The translations under genes were made by a program, and so were the position numbers. A DNA stretch of 13,373 nucleotides. Origin: an uncultured Bacilli bacterium. Lineage in GTDB: Bacteria; Bacillota_I; Bacilli_A; RF39; UBA660. The notes beneath the pieces are model-generated. The model was given only the letters and a program-made list of their open reading frames with translations. It was not told the origin of the DNA and ran no database searches. Positions 5,586 through 12,360 of this stretch are shown in pieces. The stretch covers positions 1 through 13,373 of the forward strand of contig CAJTKV010000016.1 in the NCBI GenBank assembly GCA_910577075.1. The letters run 5' to 3'. The stretch's first letter is position 1. The number at the start of each line of letters is the position of its first letter.

Positions 5586-6281
5586 ATGGCAATACTAGAA
5601 GTTAAGAATGTCACTAAATATTATGGAAAAAAAGATAATCTCGTTAAGGCCTTAGATGGCGTTGATTTAACTGTCGAAGAGGGAGAGTTTATCGCGATAA
5701 CGGGTGCAAGCGGAAGCGGCAAATCAACACTTTTACATTGTATTGGAAGTGTCGATATTCCGACATCGGGAAGTATTTTAATTAATGGAGAAGATATTCA
5801 TAAACTAAATGATGATAAGCAATCAAAGATGCGCAGAAGTTCAATTGGTTTAATTTATCAATTTTATAATTTAATACCTACTTTAAATGTCTTAGAAAAC
5901 ATTTCGCTTCCAGCAGACTTAGATGGCAAGAAGATAGATGTAGCTTACGAAAATGAATTAATTGAATTACTGGGATTAAGTGATCGAGTAAAGCATTTAC
6001 CAAACGAATTATCAGGAGGTCAACAACAAAGAGTAGCAATTGCTCGAGCTCTTATAAATCATCCAGCACTTTTATTAGCTGATGAACCAACAGGTAACTT
6101 AGATTCAAAAAATAGCAAAGAAATTATGGAATTACTGGTATCAGCTAATAATAAGTATAATCAGACAATTATTTTAGTTACTCATGACATGAATCTTGCT
6201 AAATATGCGAAGAGAATTATCGCTATCGAAGATGGTAAAATAACTAGTGATACGAGGGTTAATCATGAAGACTCAGAATAA
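5586..6281 (+). CDS. ABC transporter ATP-binding protein, MacB/LolD/BceA type
   Basis: A 231-residue ATPase with all canonical motifs: Walker A GASGSGKST (40-48), Q-loop Gln92 in IYQFYNL, signature LSGGQQQR (142-149), Walker B LLLADE (162-167), D-loop GNLD (170-173) and H-loop His200. Length and motif wording place it in the MacB/LolD/BceA/FtsE branch, which works with FtsX-type permeases. A longer frame runs back to 5535 but lies within a terminator; AGGAAGGAAGAG (5569-5580) supports ATG 5586. Its last 17 bases overlap the permease start at 6265. The ATPase itself is intact although the permease frame is broken. No two-component system lies in the window, so a Bce-type antibiotic sensing module is not indicated. 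Confidence 0.94.
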   Translation: MAILEVKNVTKYYGKKDNLVKALDGVDLTVEEGEFIAITGASGSGKSTLLHCIGSVDIPTSGSILINGEDIHKLNDDKQSKMRRSSIGLIYQFYNLIPTLNVLENISLPADLDGKKIDVAYENELIELLGLSDRVKHLPNELSGGQQQRVAIARALINHPALLLADEPTGNLDSKNSKEIMELLVSANNKYNQTIILVTHDMNLAKYAKRIIAIEDGKITSDTRVNHEDSE

Positions 6282-6654
6282 ACTTGTAATTGCCAATATG
6301 CGTCAAAATAAAAAGCGTACAAGAGCAACCCTTATTGCAATAATTCTATCTTGTACATTTCTTTTTGTCTTGGGTATCGCATTTTCTTCATATCATCGTT
6401 ATAGTATAGATAAAATAGCGAAAGAGTATGGATCTTATCACGTCATGTATTATGATGTTGACTATCAAAAATCTAATGAATATTTTATAAATAATAAAGA
6501 TATTAAGGAATTTTATGTATTTCAAATAATTGATCAATTTGAAGAAAAGTTTCAAAAAGTACAAGTATTTTCCTATCAAGATGAATTGCATAAAGAGATA
6601 AATATTTTGCGTGGTAAAGAACCGACAAATGAAAAGGAAATATTAATATCATAA
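6265..6654 (+). CDS. N-terminal fragment of FtsX/MacB-type permease, cut by an in-frame TAA
   Basis: The permease gene begins at ATG 6265, behind GAGGG (6254-6258), within the end of the ATPase gene. This part codes for 129 residues: a short basic cytoplasmic stretch, one membrane helix (about 22-41), and the start of the periplasmic-core (MacB_PCD-like) domain, ending INILRGKEPTNEKEILIS. That ending matches the usual middle of the domain (a Gly-x-x-Pro then a Glu-Ile motif), not a natural C-terminus. TAA at 6652-6654 then stops the frame, and the missing remainder follows in the same frame from 6655. Alone, this fragment lacks any FtsX domain and cannot form a channel. The longer frame back to 6247 has no ribosome binding site advantage. 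Confidence 0.8.
   Translation: MKTQNKLVIANMRQNKKRTRATLIAIILSCTFLFVLGIAFSSYHRYSIDKIAKEYGSYHVMYYDVDYQKSNEYFINNKDIKEFYVFQIIDQFEEKFQKVQVFSYQDELHKEINILRGKEPTNEKEILIS
6652..6654 (+). other. In-frame TAA interrupting the permease gene
   Basis: Removing this one codon would give a continuous 821-codon frame from 6265 to 8730. The homology-like content runs straight through: residues before it end EILIS, and those after it read SSMTSLNLSIGDKL, both expected parts of one MacB_PCD domain. No frameshift is involved. Confidence 0.85.
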
Positions 6655-6660
6655 TCTTCG

Positions 6661-8730
6661 ATGACGAGTTTAAATTTAAGTATAGGTGATAAACTTGGAA
6701 CTTATACGATTGTTGGAGTATATGAAAATTATATAAAAGAGAGCTATCCAGAAAGTATATATTCATTTATACCTAATCAAATAGTAACGGTTTTGACGAA
6801 AAGTAAAATTGATGCTAAAAGTGAGCATTCATGTTTCTTTGTAATATATAAAAATGTCAATGAGACTTATGATTATATCGTGCGAGATAAAGAGATGTTA
6901 AATATTCCGCCAGTGAGTACAATACATGTTCAAACTAATGATTTGTATTTACAAGCATGGGGAGTGGGTAAAACAGTTGGTCAGGCGACAATATATCTTA
7001 TTCTGGCTATAGCACTCTATGTCGTAAGTGTGTTCTGCATGTTGATAATTTATAATGCCTTTGCCATATCATTAACGGAACGCAAAAAACAATTTGGAAT
7101 ATTGAGAAGTTTGGGTGCTTCGAAGAAAGATATCATATGGATGATTACTAAGGAAATTTTAATTTTAAGTTTAATATCTTTTCCTATATCGTTTATTTTA
7201 GGGGCTGGGATAGTAGCTGGAGGATTAAAGATTTTCAATATTCTATTAGATATCAATATACATTTGACGTTAGATTTTAAAACACTGGGTATAACGGTTT
7301 TCTTTATTGCTTTTACTTTAGTCTTATCGGCATATACGCCTGGACGCAAAGCTAGTAAGACTTCTCCGATGGAAGCTATTAGAAGTACAAAAGAATATAA
7401 GATTAAAAATAACAAAAGACAATATAAGTTAACTAAGAAGATATTGGGAGTAGAAGGACAATTAGCAAGAAAAAATATATCGCGAAATGGAAAACAATTT
7501 CAAACAGTCACGACGTCTTTAACTATAAGTGTTGTCTTATTTATCCTTGTCTCTATGGTGGTAAATCTTTTTACTTTAGAACTTAAAGAGAGTGAAGAAT
7601 CGGAGATGAATTCGGGTATTCTTATACGAGTGTCATATAAAAATCGCGAATCAATGGATAAGATTATTAAGGAATTAAAGAATGTGTCGATGATTGATTC
7701 GATGATAATATCTAGAGACATATATGTAACACCAAGTAAAGATAATTTATCGTTTACAGATGATGCTTTAGCTAATTTTGATAGGGATGTAAGAATAGTA
7801 GGCTTAGATGAACAAAATTATAGGGATTTAACAAAGGAATATAATTTGCGTGACGATAAACCAATTCTTTATAATATGAGTTACTATTACAAAGAGGGAT
7901 ATGAAAATGCAGAAGATTATAGTGATTATGTAGTGCATTATGAAGTATTCAATGAAAACCCTCAAATATTTGTCTGTAAGAGGGAAGAGGCTAGTGAATG
8001 TGATTTAGAATTGAATGGTTTTAATATAACCGAAAAAAAAATAAAATTGGGTGAAAACGAACTTAATGATGTTACTATTATTGTTCAAGATAAATGGGTA
8101 GAAAACTTTATTACGCAGTATCCCGAATATTTTGAAAGCGCACATAAAGATGCCAAATATTATTATATAAATATTCAAAGTGAAAAATTTTTAGAATTTG
8201 ATGAAGAGTTTCGAAAGATTAAGGAAAGATATCCCGAAGAACAATTCTATTATTTTAATGGAAAACTTGATTTGTATAATGAGAAACGTCAAATATTAGG
8301 TATTAAAATAATAATGTATACTATAATTATCTTTTTAGGAACTATAAGTATAGTTGGAATGATGAATTCTATTAATACAAATCTAAGTTTAAGAGAAAGA
8401 GAATTCTCCATGTTAAGAAGTATTGGGTATTCTAAAAAGAGTTTAAATAAGATGATATCTTTAGAAAATATCTTCTTGGTTAGTAAATCAATTATCTATG
8501 CCCTTATTTTTTCTTACATAGGATTCTTTGCTATTAATCAATCGATGAGTTATGATGATAATACTTTTAAGTATATTTTTCCTCCTATAATTAGAATGCC
8601 GTATCCATGGACTTATGCAATAATAGCATTTGTTGTTCTTATTTTACTAATTTTAGTCTTAACTAGTTTCAGTATTAAAAAGATTAAAAATCAGAATATT
8701 ATTGAAGCAATACGTAAAGATTCAATATAA
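6661..8730 (+). CDS. Main part of FtsX/MacB-type ABC permease, downstream of the in-frame stop
   Basis: A 689-residue frame holding the rest of the permease. It starts inside the extracellular core domain (IGDKLGTYTIVGVY). FtsX domain 1 follows, at residues about 108-245: three membrane helices, the coupling motif ERKKQFGILRSLGASKKD, and GRKASKTSPMEAIRS at its end. A further membrane helix (about 285-306) leads to a second extracellular region (310-545). FtsX domain 2 (about 549-689) has REREFSMLRSIGYSKKSL, and a final IKKIKNQNIIEAIRK. With the upstream fragment this makes an eight-helix, two-FtsX-domain protein, the usual layout for this family in Bacillota. The ATG at 6661 has no good ribosome binding site (the nearest GGAA is about 20 nt away). 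Production would need reinitiation 6 nt after the stop, or readthrough. Probably a pseudogene, possibly a split gene or a sequence error. Confidence 0.82.
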   Translation: MTSLNLSIGDKLGTYTIVGVYENYIKESYPESIYSFIPNQIVTVLTKSKIDAKSEHSCFFVIYKNVNETYDYIVRDKEMLNIPPVSTIHVQTNDLYLQAWGVGKTVGQATIYLILAIALYVVSVFCMLIIYNAFAISLTERKKQFGILRSLGASKKDIIWMITKEILILSLISFPISFILGAGIVAGGLKIFNILLDINIHLTLDFKTLGITVFFIAFTLVLSAYTPGRKASKTSPMEAIRSTKEYKIKNNKRQYKLTKKILGVEGQLARKNISRNGKQFQTVTTSLTISVVLFILVSMVVNLFTLELKESEESEMNSGILIRVSYKNRESMDKIIKELKNVSMIDSMIISRDIYVTPSKDNLSFTDDALANFDRDVRIVGLDEQNYRDLTKEYNLRDDKPILYNMSYYYKEGYENAEDYSDYVVHYEVFNENPQIFVCKREEASECDLELNGFNITEKKIKLGENELNDVTIIVQDKWVENFITQYPEYFESAHKDAKYYYINIQSEKFLEFDEEFRKIKERYPEEQFYYFNGKLDLYNEKRQILGIKIIMYTIIIFLGTISIVGMMNSINTNLSLREREFSMLRSIGYSKKSLNKMISLENIFLVSKSIIYALIFSYIGFFAINQSMSYDDNTFKYIFPPIIRMPYPWTYAIIAFVVLILLILVLTSFSIKKIKNQNIIEAIRKDSI

Positions 8731-8734
8731 TATT

Positions 8735-8759
8735 AAGCAAGCATGATTTGTTTGCTTTT
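8735..8759 (+). terminator. Intrinsic terminator after the permease gene
   Basis: AAGCAAGCA (8735-8743) pairs with TGTTTGCTT (8749-8757), with one G-T pair, around TGATT and is followed by a short T run. The stem starts 4 nt after the permease stop. Confidence 0.75.
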
Positions 8760-8763
8760 ATTA

Positions 8764-8772
8764 TGCTATAAT
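8764..8772 (+). promoter_or_regulatory. Extended -10 promoter for the lone GNAT gene
   Basis: TGCTATAAT is a perfect extended -10. The expected start, near 8779, falls at the AGGTGAT ribosome binding site itself, leaving a leader of only about 10 nt before the ATG. No convincing -35 is present; that region is occupied by the terminator stem. Confidence 0.68.
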
Positions 8773-8788
8773 TTATTTAGGTGATATT

Positions 8789-9286
8789 ATGCAGTGCGAA
8801 TTGAAAGAATTGAATATGAATATGGGAAAATTAGAATATGAGATGTATCAAGATATTCCCGTTAAGGAATCAGGTTCTACTAATCTTTGTAATGGTCTAC
8901 CTTATGAAGTATTTAAAAATTATTTAGAATCACAGATGGCAAGGAAGTATCAAATTACTAGTTATTATGATACGAAAGTTATCACATATATTATGTATGT
9001 TAATGGTTTACCTGTTGGGTATATTGGCTTGCGCTTTGATATTGATGATAATTGGCGCAAGTGGAGCGGAAATTTTTATTATGCCATTCGCCTAGAGATG
9101 CGAAATAAGGGATATTGCACGAAAATGCTTGGTCTTGCTTTAGATGAATTTAGAAAATTGGGATATACCGAAATATATGGCAATTCTTCTAATGGCAATA
9201 TTGGCTCTAGGAAGGTTATTGAAAATAATGACGGTATTTTCTTAAATGAAGAGGATGGGACGAGATATTATAAATTTATTTTATAA
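8789..9286 (+). CDS. GNAT family N-acetyltransferase
   Basis: A 165-residue enzyme expected to move an acetyl group from acetyl-CoA to an unknown amine. The acetyl-CoA binding motif A is at about 99-121: YAIRLEMRNKGYCTKMLGLA, where RNKGYC fills the usual R/Q-x-x-G-x-G/A loop, with Cys110 in the last position. The later NIGSRKVIENN (137-147) is the motif B helix typical of this subgroup, and TRYYKFIL ends the fold. A regulator-like first 30 residues are not obvious. AGGTGAT (8779-8785), a direct match to the anti-Shine-Dalgarno, fixes the start. The gene stands alone between two terminators with its own promoter. It is not closely similar in wording to the other three GNAT domains in the window. 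Confidence 0.88.
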   Translation: MQCELKELNMNMGKLEYEMYQDIPVKESGSTNLCNGLPYEVFKNYLESQMARKYQITSYYDTKVITYIMYVNGLPVGYIGLRFDIDDNWRKWSGNFYYAIRLEMRNKGYCTKMLGLALDEFRKLGYTEIYGNSSNGNIGSRKVIENNDGIFLNEEDGTRYYKFIL

Positions 9287-9292
9287 GCCATG

Positions 9293-9321
9293 AAAATTCG
9301 AGTTTAAATGCTCGAGTTTTT
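9293..9321 (+). terminator. Intrinsic terminator after the lone GNAT gene
   Basis: AAAATTCGAG (9293-9302) pairs with CTCGAGTTTT (9311-9320), with one T-G pair, around TTTAAATG. The T tract runs to 9321. Confidence 0.82.
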
Positions 9322-9354
9322 CTATGTTATTCGCTTTTTTTGAGGCTTCATCTA

Positions 9355-9363
9355 TGATATAAT
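9355..9363 (+). promoter_or_regulatory. Extended -10 promoter of the YbaK-GNAT-Nudix-UDG gene run
   Basis: TGATATAAT is a perfect extended -10 with no -35 at the right distance (a TTGAGG at 9340-9345 is only 12 nt away). Transcription would start near 9370, about 19 nt before the GTG at 9389. It is the only promoter I can point to for the seven genes that follow. Confidence 0.68.
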
Positions 9364-9388
9364 TTATATAGGAAATTATGAACGGTAA

Positions 9389-9937
9389 GTGATTAAATTG
9401 GAAGAATTGAAATTTGGCAAAATAGAAGATAATGAGCAATTAGTAGCAAGTGTCGTCTATGAATTTTTAGGTAAATATTTTAAAAATAATTTAGATGATT
9501 TTAAGGTAGCGGAAATAAATCCCGAGTATATGGATGGCATCTCTTTATTTGGTCATTATAAGCTTGAATTGGTTAAAGGTATAAATTGTCTTATTTGTGA
9601 GGTAATTAGAAGAGATGAGCGCATATTGGTTGCGTTACTAGTTCCAACGGGATATAGATATAATATGTCATCGACAGTAAAGAAATATTTTGATGCTAAA
9701 AGAGTTTCTGTAGCACCTTTAGAGGAAGTATTGAATTTGACAAAGATGGAATATGGCAGTATTACTCCTTTAGGACTTCCCGATAATATGCCTATACTAT
9801 ATGATCCACTAGTCTTAGAAAGTGAAAATATTATCTGTGGAAGTGGACTTCAAAAATCGAAAATACTGTTTCCGAGCAAATATATTGCCATGTTGCCAAA
9901 TGCTAATGAGCTAAAAGGTTTAGCAAAGGTTGAATAG
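9389..9937 (+). CDS. YbaK/EbsC (ProX-like) aminoacyl-tRNA deacylase family protein
   Basis: A 182-residue protein. Characterised family members hydrolyse mischarged aminoacyl-tRNAs (for example Ala- or Cys-tRNAPro) in the cytoplasm, a proofreading role in translation. Its C-terminal half carries the signature: KKYFDAKRVSVAPLEEVLNL (98-117), EYGSITPLGLPDNMPILYD (121-139) and ICGSGLQKSKILFPSKYIAM (149-168). The N-terminal 60 residues are less conserved. The start is uncertain: an in-frame TAA precedes GTG 9389, whose ribosome binding site is poor, and TTG 9398 is the alternative. The substrate tRNA cannot be read from sequence. It is the first gene of the run; 24 nt separate it from the GNAT gene, which has its own GAAGGGA site. 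Confidence 0.85.
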   Translation: MIKLEELKFGKIEDNEQLVASVVYEFLGKYFKNNLDDFKVAEINPEYMDGISLFGHYKLELVKGINCLICEVIRRDERILVALLVPTGYRYNMSSTVKKYFDAKRVSVAPLEEVLNLTKMEYGSITPLGLPDNMPILYDPLVLESENIICGSGLQKSKILFPSKYIAMLPNANELKGLAKVE

Positions 9938-9961
9938 TCATAAATAGAAGGGAAAATAGAT

Positions 9962-10444
9962 ATGAAAAAAGAAGATATAAAGATTGTGAATTTACGTGAA
10001 AATACAGAATACTTAGAGGAAGTGTCTGAATGGTTATGGAAAGAGTGGTCAGAATCACACGGGGCATCTTTAGAGGATATTATTTATCGTTCAAAGCATT
10101 CAATATGTGAAGATACTATTCCTCAGATGTATATTGCTCTATATAATGAAGAGGTTATAGGGGTTGTTTCACTTTGGAATAACGATTTAACAGCGAGACA
10201 GGATTTGACTCCTTGGATGGCGACGTTATTTATTAAGGAAGAATATCGCGGATTAGGAGTGGGAACTTTACTACAAAATAAAAGTATTGAAGTAGCAAGA
10301 AATTTAAAATATGATTATCTTTATTTAATAACAGATCATGTGGGTTATTATGAGAAAAATGGTTGGAAATTTTTAGAACTAGCACCTTTGGGTGATGGTA
10401 GAATGACTCATATATATCAATATGATTTAAAGGATGAAAAATAA
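9962..10444 (+). CDS. GNAT family N-acetyltransferase
   Basis: A 160-residue acetyltransferase. The strand before motif A reads MATLFIKEEYR (86-96), followed by the acetyl-CoA loop RGLGVG (96-101), a helix LLQNKSIEVARNL, and the motif B ending HVGYYEKNGWKFLE (126-139). The ending, with a Tyr-Glu-Lys-Asn-Gly-Trp motif, is standard for small-molecule GNATs. The substrate is unknown. Supporting GAAGGGA lies about 9 nt before ATG 9962. Its TAA shares one base with the ATG of the following GNAT-Nudix gene, so the two are very likely translationally coupled and should be made in similar amounts. Family call secure; role open. Confidence 0.88.
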   Translation: MKKEDIKIVNLRENTEYLEEVSEWLWKEWSESHGASLEDIIYRSKHSICEDTIPQMYIALYNEEVIGVVSLWNNDLTARQDLTPWMATLFIKEEYRGLGVGTLLQNKSIEVARNLKYDYLYLITDHVGYYEKNGWKFLELAPLGDGRMTHIYQYDLKDEK

Positions 10445-11409
10445 TGAATTATGAATTAATAAAGGCAACGCCTGCCAACTTAGAAGAATTAATTAAATAT
10501 AAACTATCTAGCATTCTTGATTATGCCTCATCTATAACGGAGGAAGAAAGAGAAAAAATAAAAAAATATGTTAGGACAAATGTGCCTAAGCAAATAGATA
10601 ATTATCAAATGATTGTGTTTAATGATCAGGTGATTGGTTGTCTTCTCATTACGAAACATGATGATGGAGTTTTATTAGATGAAATATACATAAAACCGGA
10701 ATATCAGAATAGAGGAATTGGAACAGATATTATTGGGAGTTTAAGAGAAAGAGAAAACATCGCATATTTGTGGGTTTATAAAGAAAATGAAAAGGCGATA
10801 AAGCTCTATAAAAAAATGGGTTTTAAGATAGTTTTAGAATCATCAAGTAGATATTATATGAAATGTGGAGGAGAGAATATGGAAGAAATGATAGATGTTT
10901 TAGATGAACATACGGGAGAAAAAACAGGAGAAATAATAAGCAAGAGAGAGGCTCATCAAAGGGGCATATGGCATGGATCAATTCATGTTTTAATAGTAAG
11001 TAATGATAAGAAAAGAACCCTTTTACAGAGACGCTCAGCGGGAAAAAATTTGTATCTTAATATGTGGGATATTGCCGTTGGAGGACATATATCCGCTGGA
11101 GAAGATGACATAACAAGTGCTAAAAGGGAACTTGAAGAAGAATTAGCTATCAATGTTGATACGTTAAATATGGAACGTATAGATCGCATAATGGAAAGAT
11201 TTATTAATAATGGTGTGATTAGCAATGAATATGTATCTGTCTTTGTTCTATATGCCGATATTCCTATCTCTTCACTAGAACTTCAAGAAGAGGAAGTAAG
11301 TGAAGCAAAATGGTGTACTAAGGATGAGTTAAATCGCTTTATAGAAAACAAAGAGATTATTCCCCATGATCAGGAATTTACTATTTTAAATGATATACTG
11401 GAGGACTAA
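10444..11409 (+). CDS. GNAT acetyltransferase - Nudix hydrolase fusion
   Basis: A 321-residue, two-domain protein. Residues 1-140 are a complete GNAT domain with acetyl-CoA loop QNRGIG (88-93) and NEKAIKLYKKMGFKI (115-129), ending RYYMK as free-standing GNATs do. After a six-residue join, residues 146-321 form a full Nudix hydrolase. Its Nudix box starts GGHISAGE (213-220) and continues to KRELEEEL (227-234), matching G-x5-E-x7-R-E-x-x-E-E. Wording such as DVLDEHTGEKTG, then HQRGIWHGSIHVLIV, is typical of the YfcD/isopentenyl-isomerase-like Nudix group, which hydrolyse nucleoside diphosphate-linked or similar compounds. A GGAGG lies just before Met146, so the Nudix part may also be made alone. 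AAGGATGA (10430-10437) serves the first ATG. The gene after it starts 1 nt past the stop. Confidence 0.9.
   Translation: MNYELIKATPANLEELIKYKLSSILDYASSITEEEREKIKKYVRTNVPKQIDNYQMIVFNDQVIGCLLITKHDDGVLLDEIYIKPEYQNRGIGTDIIGSLRERENIAYLWVYKENEKAIKLYKKMGFKIVLESSSRYYMKCGGENMEEMIDVLDEHTGEKTGEIISKREAHQRGIWHGSIHVLIVSNDKKRTLLQRRSAGKNLYLNMWDIAVGGHISAGEDDITSAKRELEEELAINVDTLNMERIDRIMERFINNGVISNEYVSVFVLYADIPISSLELQEEEVSEAKWCTKDELNRFIENKEIIPHDQEFTILNDILED
10867..10881 (+). promoter_or_regulatory. Internal ribosome binding site and ATG at the GNAT-Nudix junction
   Basis: GGAGG at 10867-10871 is followed by 7 nt and the in-frame ATG 10879 (Met146), exactly the spacing of the real gene starts in this run. Translation from here would yield a 176-residue stand-alone Nudix protein, the normal length for that group. 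Confidence 0.65.
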
Positions 11410-11410
11410 A

Positions 11411-11863
11411 ATGGAAATTGTTGTGGAAAAACTTAAAAAAGATGACTTATTAGCGGCAATACAAATATATGATGATAATCACGATATAAAAAGCAATATC
11501 GATTTAGCTTTGAAAAAATTTGATGAATTAGATAATTTACCTACGATTCACAATATTGTAGCTAAGATAGATGGGGAAGTAGTTGGATTTGCAACGATTA
11601 TCATTAATTATGATATTGTAGCAGAATTGAAACCCTTTTTGACAGTATGGAATGTGGGCGTAAAAAAGGAAAAAAGGCGCATGGGGATTGCTACTAAGAT
11701 GTTTGAATATATTGAAAATTTTTCGCGTAAGAACGATTATTTATTTGTATCTTTAGTGGCTGATAGTGGTAATGTAGGAGCTCAAAAATTTTATGAAGCA
11801 TTGGGGTACGAAAAGCATGTTGGTTATTTTAAAATGAATGAATCAGACAAGAAAGAGGTATAG
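11411..11863 (+). CDS. GNAT family N-acetyltransferase
   Basis: A 150-residue acetyltransferase. The motif A region is WNVGVKKEKRRMGIATKMFEY (80-100), with acetyl-CoA loop RRMGIA (89-94). The second half, LVADSGNVGAQKFYEALGYE (115-134), is the usual motif B helix that closes over acetyl-CoA. This wording is typical of GNATs acting on small amines or amino compounds, but the substrate is not evident. A longer frame back to 11390 lies in the preceding gene; GGAGG at 11400-11404, 6 nt before ATG 11411, decides the start. One base separates it from the GNAT-Nudix stop and 2 nt from the kinase-like gene, so it sits in the middle of a tightly coupled run. Confidence 0.88.
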   Translation: MEIVVEKLKKDDLLAAIQIYDDNHDIKSNIDLALKKFDELDNLPTIHNIVAKIDGEVVGFATIIINYDIVAELKPFLTVWNVGVKKEKRRMGIATKMFEYIENFSRKNDYLFVSLVADSGNVGAQKFYEALGYEKHVGYFKMNESDKKEV

Positions 11864-11865
11864 AT

Positions 11866-12360
11866 ATGTCAAGCAGCAGGGAAATATCAAATATTTATAA
11901 AGATTGTTATCTTATAGATAGTCTAAATAGAATATTTGAAGAAAATAGGAATAAAAGAATATGTGTTGTTGCAACTAGTTGTGCGGGAAAGTCAACCCTT
12001 TTACATTCTTTTAAGGAAGCCTTAGATATGGATGATGAGTTATTTCCCTTACTTACTAAAGAAGAAAGTGATTATGTTTGTGGTTACCCGTGGACAGAAG
12101 AGATTGGTGATTTTATGGACAATTTAGCTAAGAGTAAATTGAAGATTGTTCCAGGTCACCCTCTTTTTGGAACTGTTGTATTGGATGCAGATATTATTGC
12201 TTTTTTGCATATAGATGAAAAAATATTAAAATCAAGATGTTTAAAGAGAAAGGCTAACTTTAAAAATTCTTTAAATATGCAAAGAAAAATTGAAGAGGAT
12301 TTGGAAAGGTACAAAGATAAAGTAATAAAACTAGAGATGAGTGATGATACGCGTGTTTGA
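11866..12360 (+). CDS. P-loop NTPase, small-molecule kinase-like
   Basis: A 164-residue P-loop protein. The phosphate-binding loop ATSCAGKST (36-44) follows a beta strand (RICVV) and begins the fold directly, as in shikimate and nucleoside kinases rather than ABC or AAA proteins. DMDDELFP (54-61) occupies the place where such kinases hold an acceptor-binding Asp. VVLDADIIAFLHID (104-117) looks like the Walker B strand region, and SRCLKRKANF (123-132) resembles the basic lid. There is no extra domain. The acceptor substrate is unknown and I do not know a named family that fits. AAAGAGG (11852-11858) precedes the ATG by 7 nt. Its 3' end overlaps the following UDG-like gene by about 17 nt, suggesting coupled translation of the two. 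A catalytic role is inferred from motifs only. Confidence 0.72.
   Translation: MSSSREISNIYKDCYLIDSLNRIFEENRNKRICVVATSCAGKSTLLHSFKEALDMDDELFPLLTKEESDYVCGYPWTEEIGDFMDNLAKSKLKIVPGHPLFGTVVLDADIIAFLHIDEKILKSRCLKRKANFKNSLNMQRKIEEDLERYKDKVIKLEMSDDTRV

Noticed and set aside
7050..7721. Frames of 121 and 73 codons on the - strand within the FtsX permease
   Set aside because: They mirror the permease membrane helices in antisense; no independent domain, start signal or terminator supports them.
5586..8730. A Bce-type antimicrobial peptide resistance module
   Set aside because: No histidine kinase or response regulator is present, and the permease has the two-FtsX-domain, eight-helix layout rather than the ten-helix BceB form.
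9378..9392. A four-codon leader frame (Met-Asn-Gly-Lys-stop) whose TGA overlaps the GTG of the YbaK-type gene
   Set aside because: A frame this short arises easily by chance. The GGAA before it is only 3 nt from the ATG, and there is no attenuator-like hairpin.
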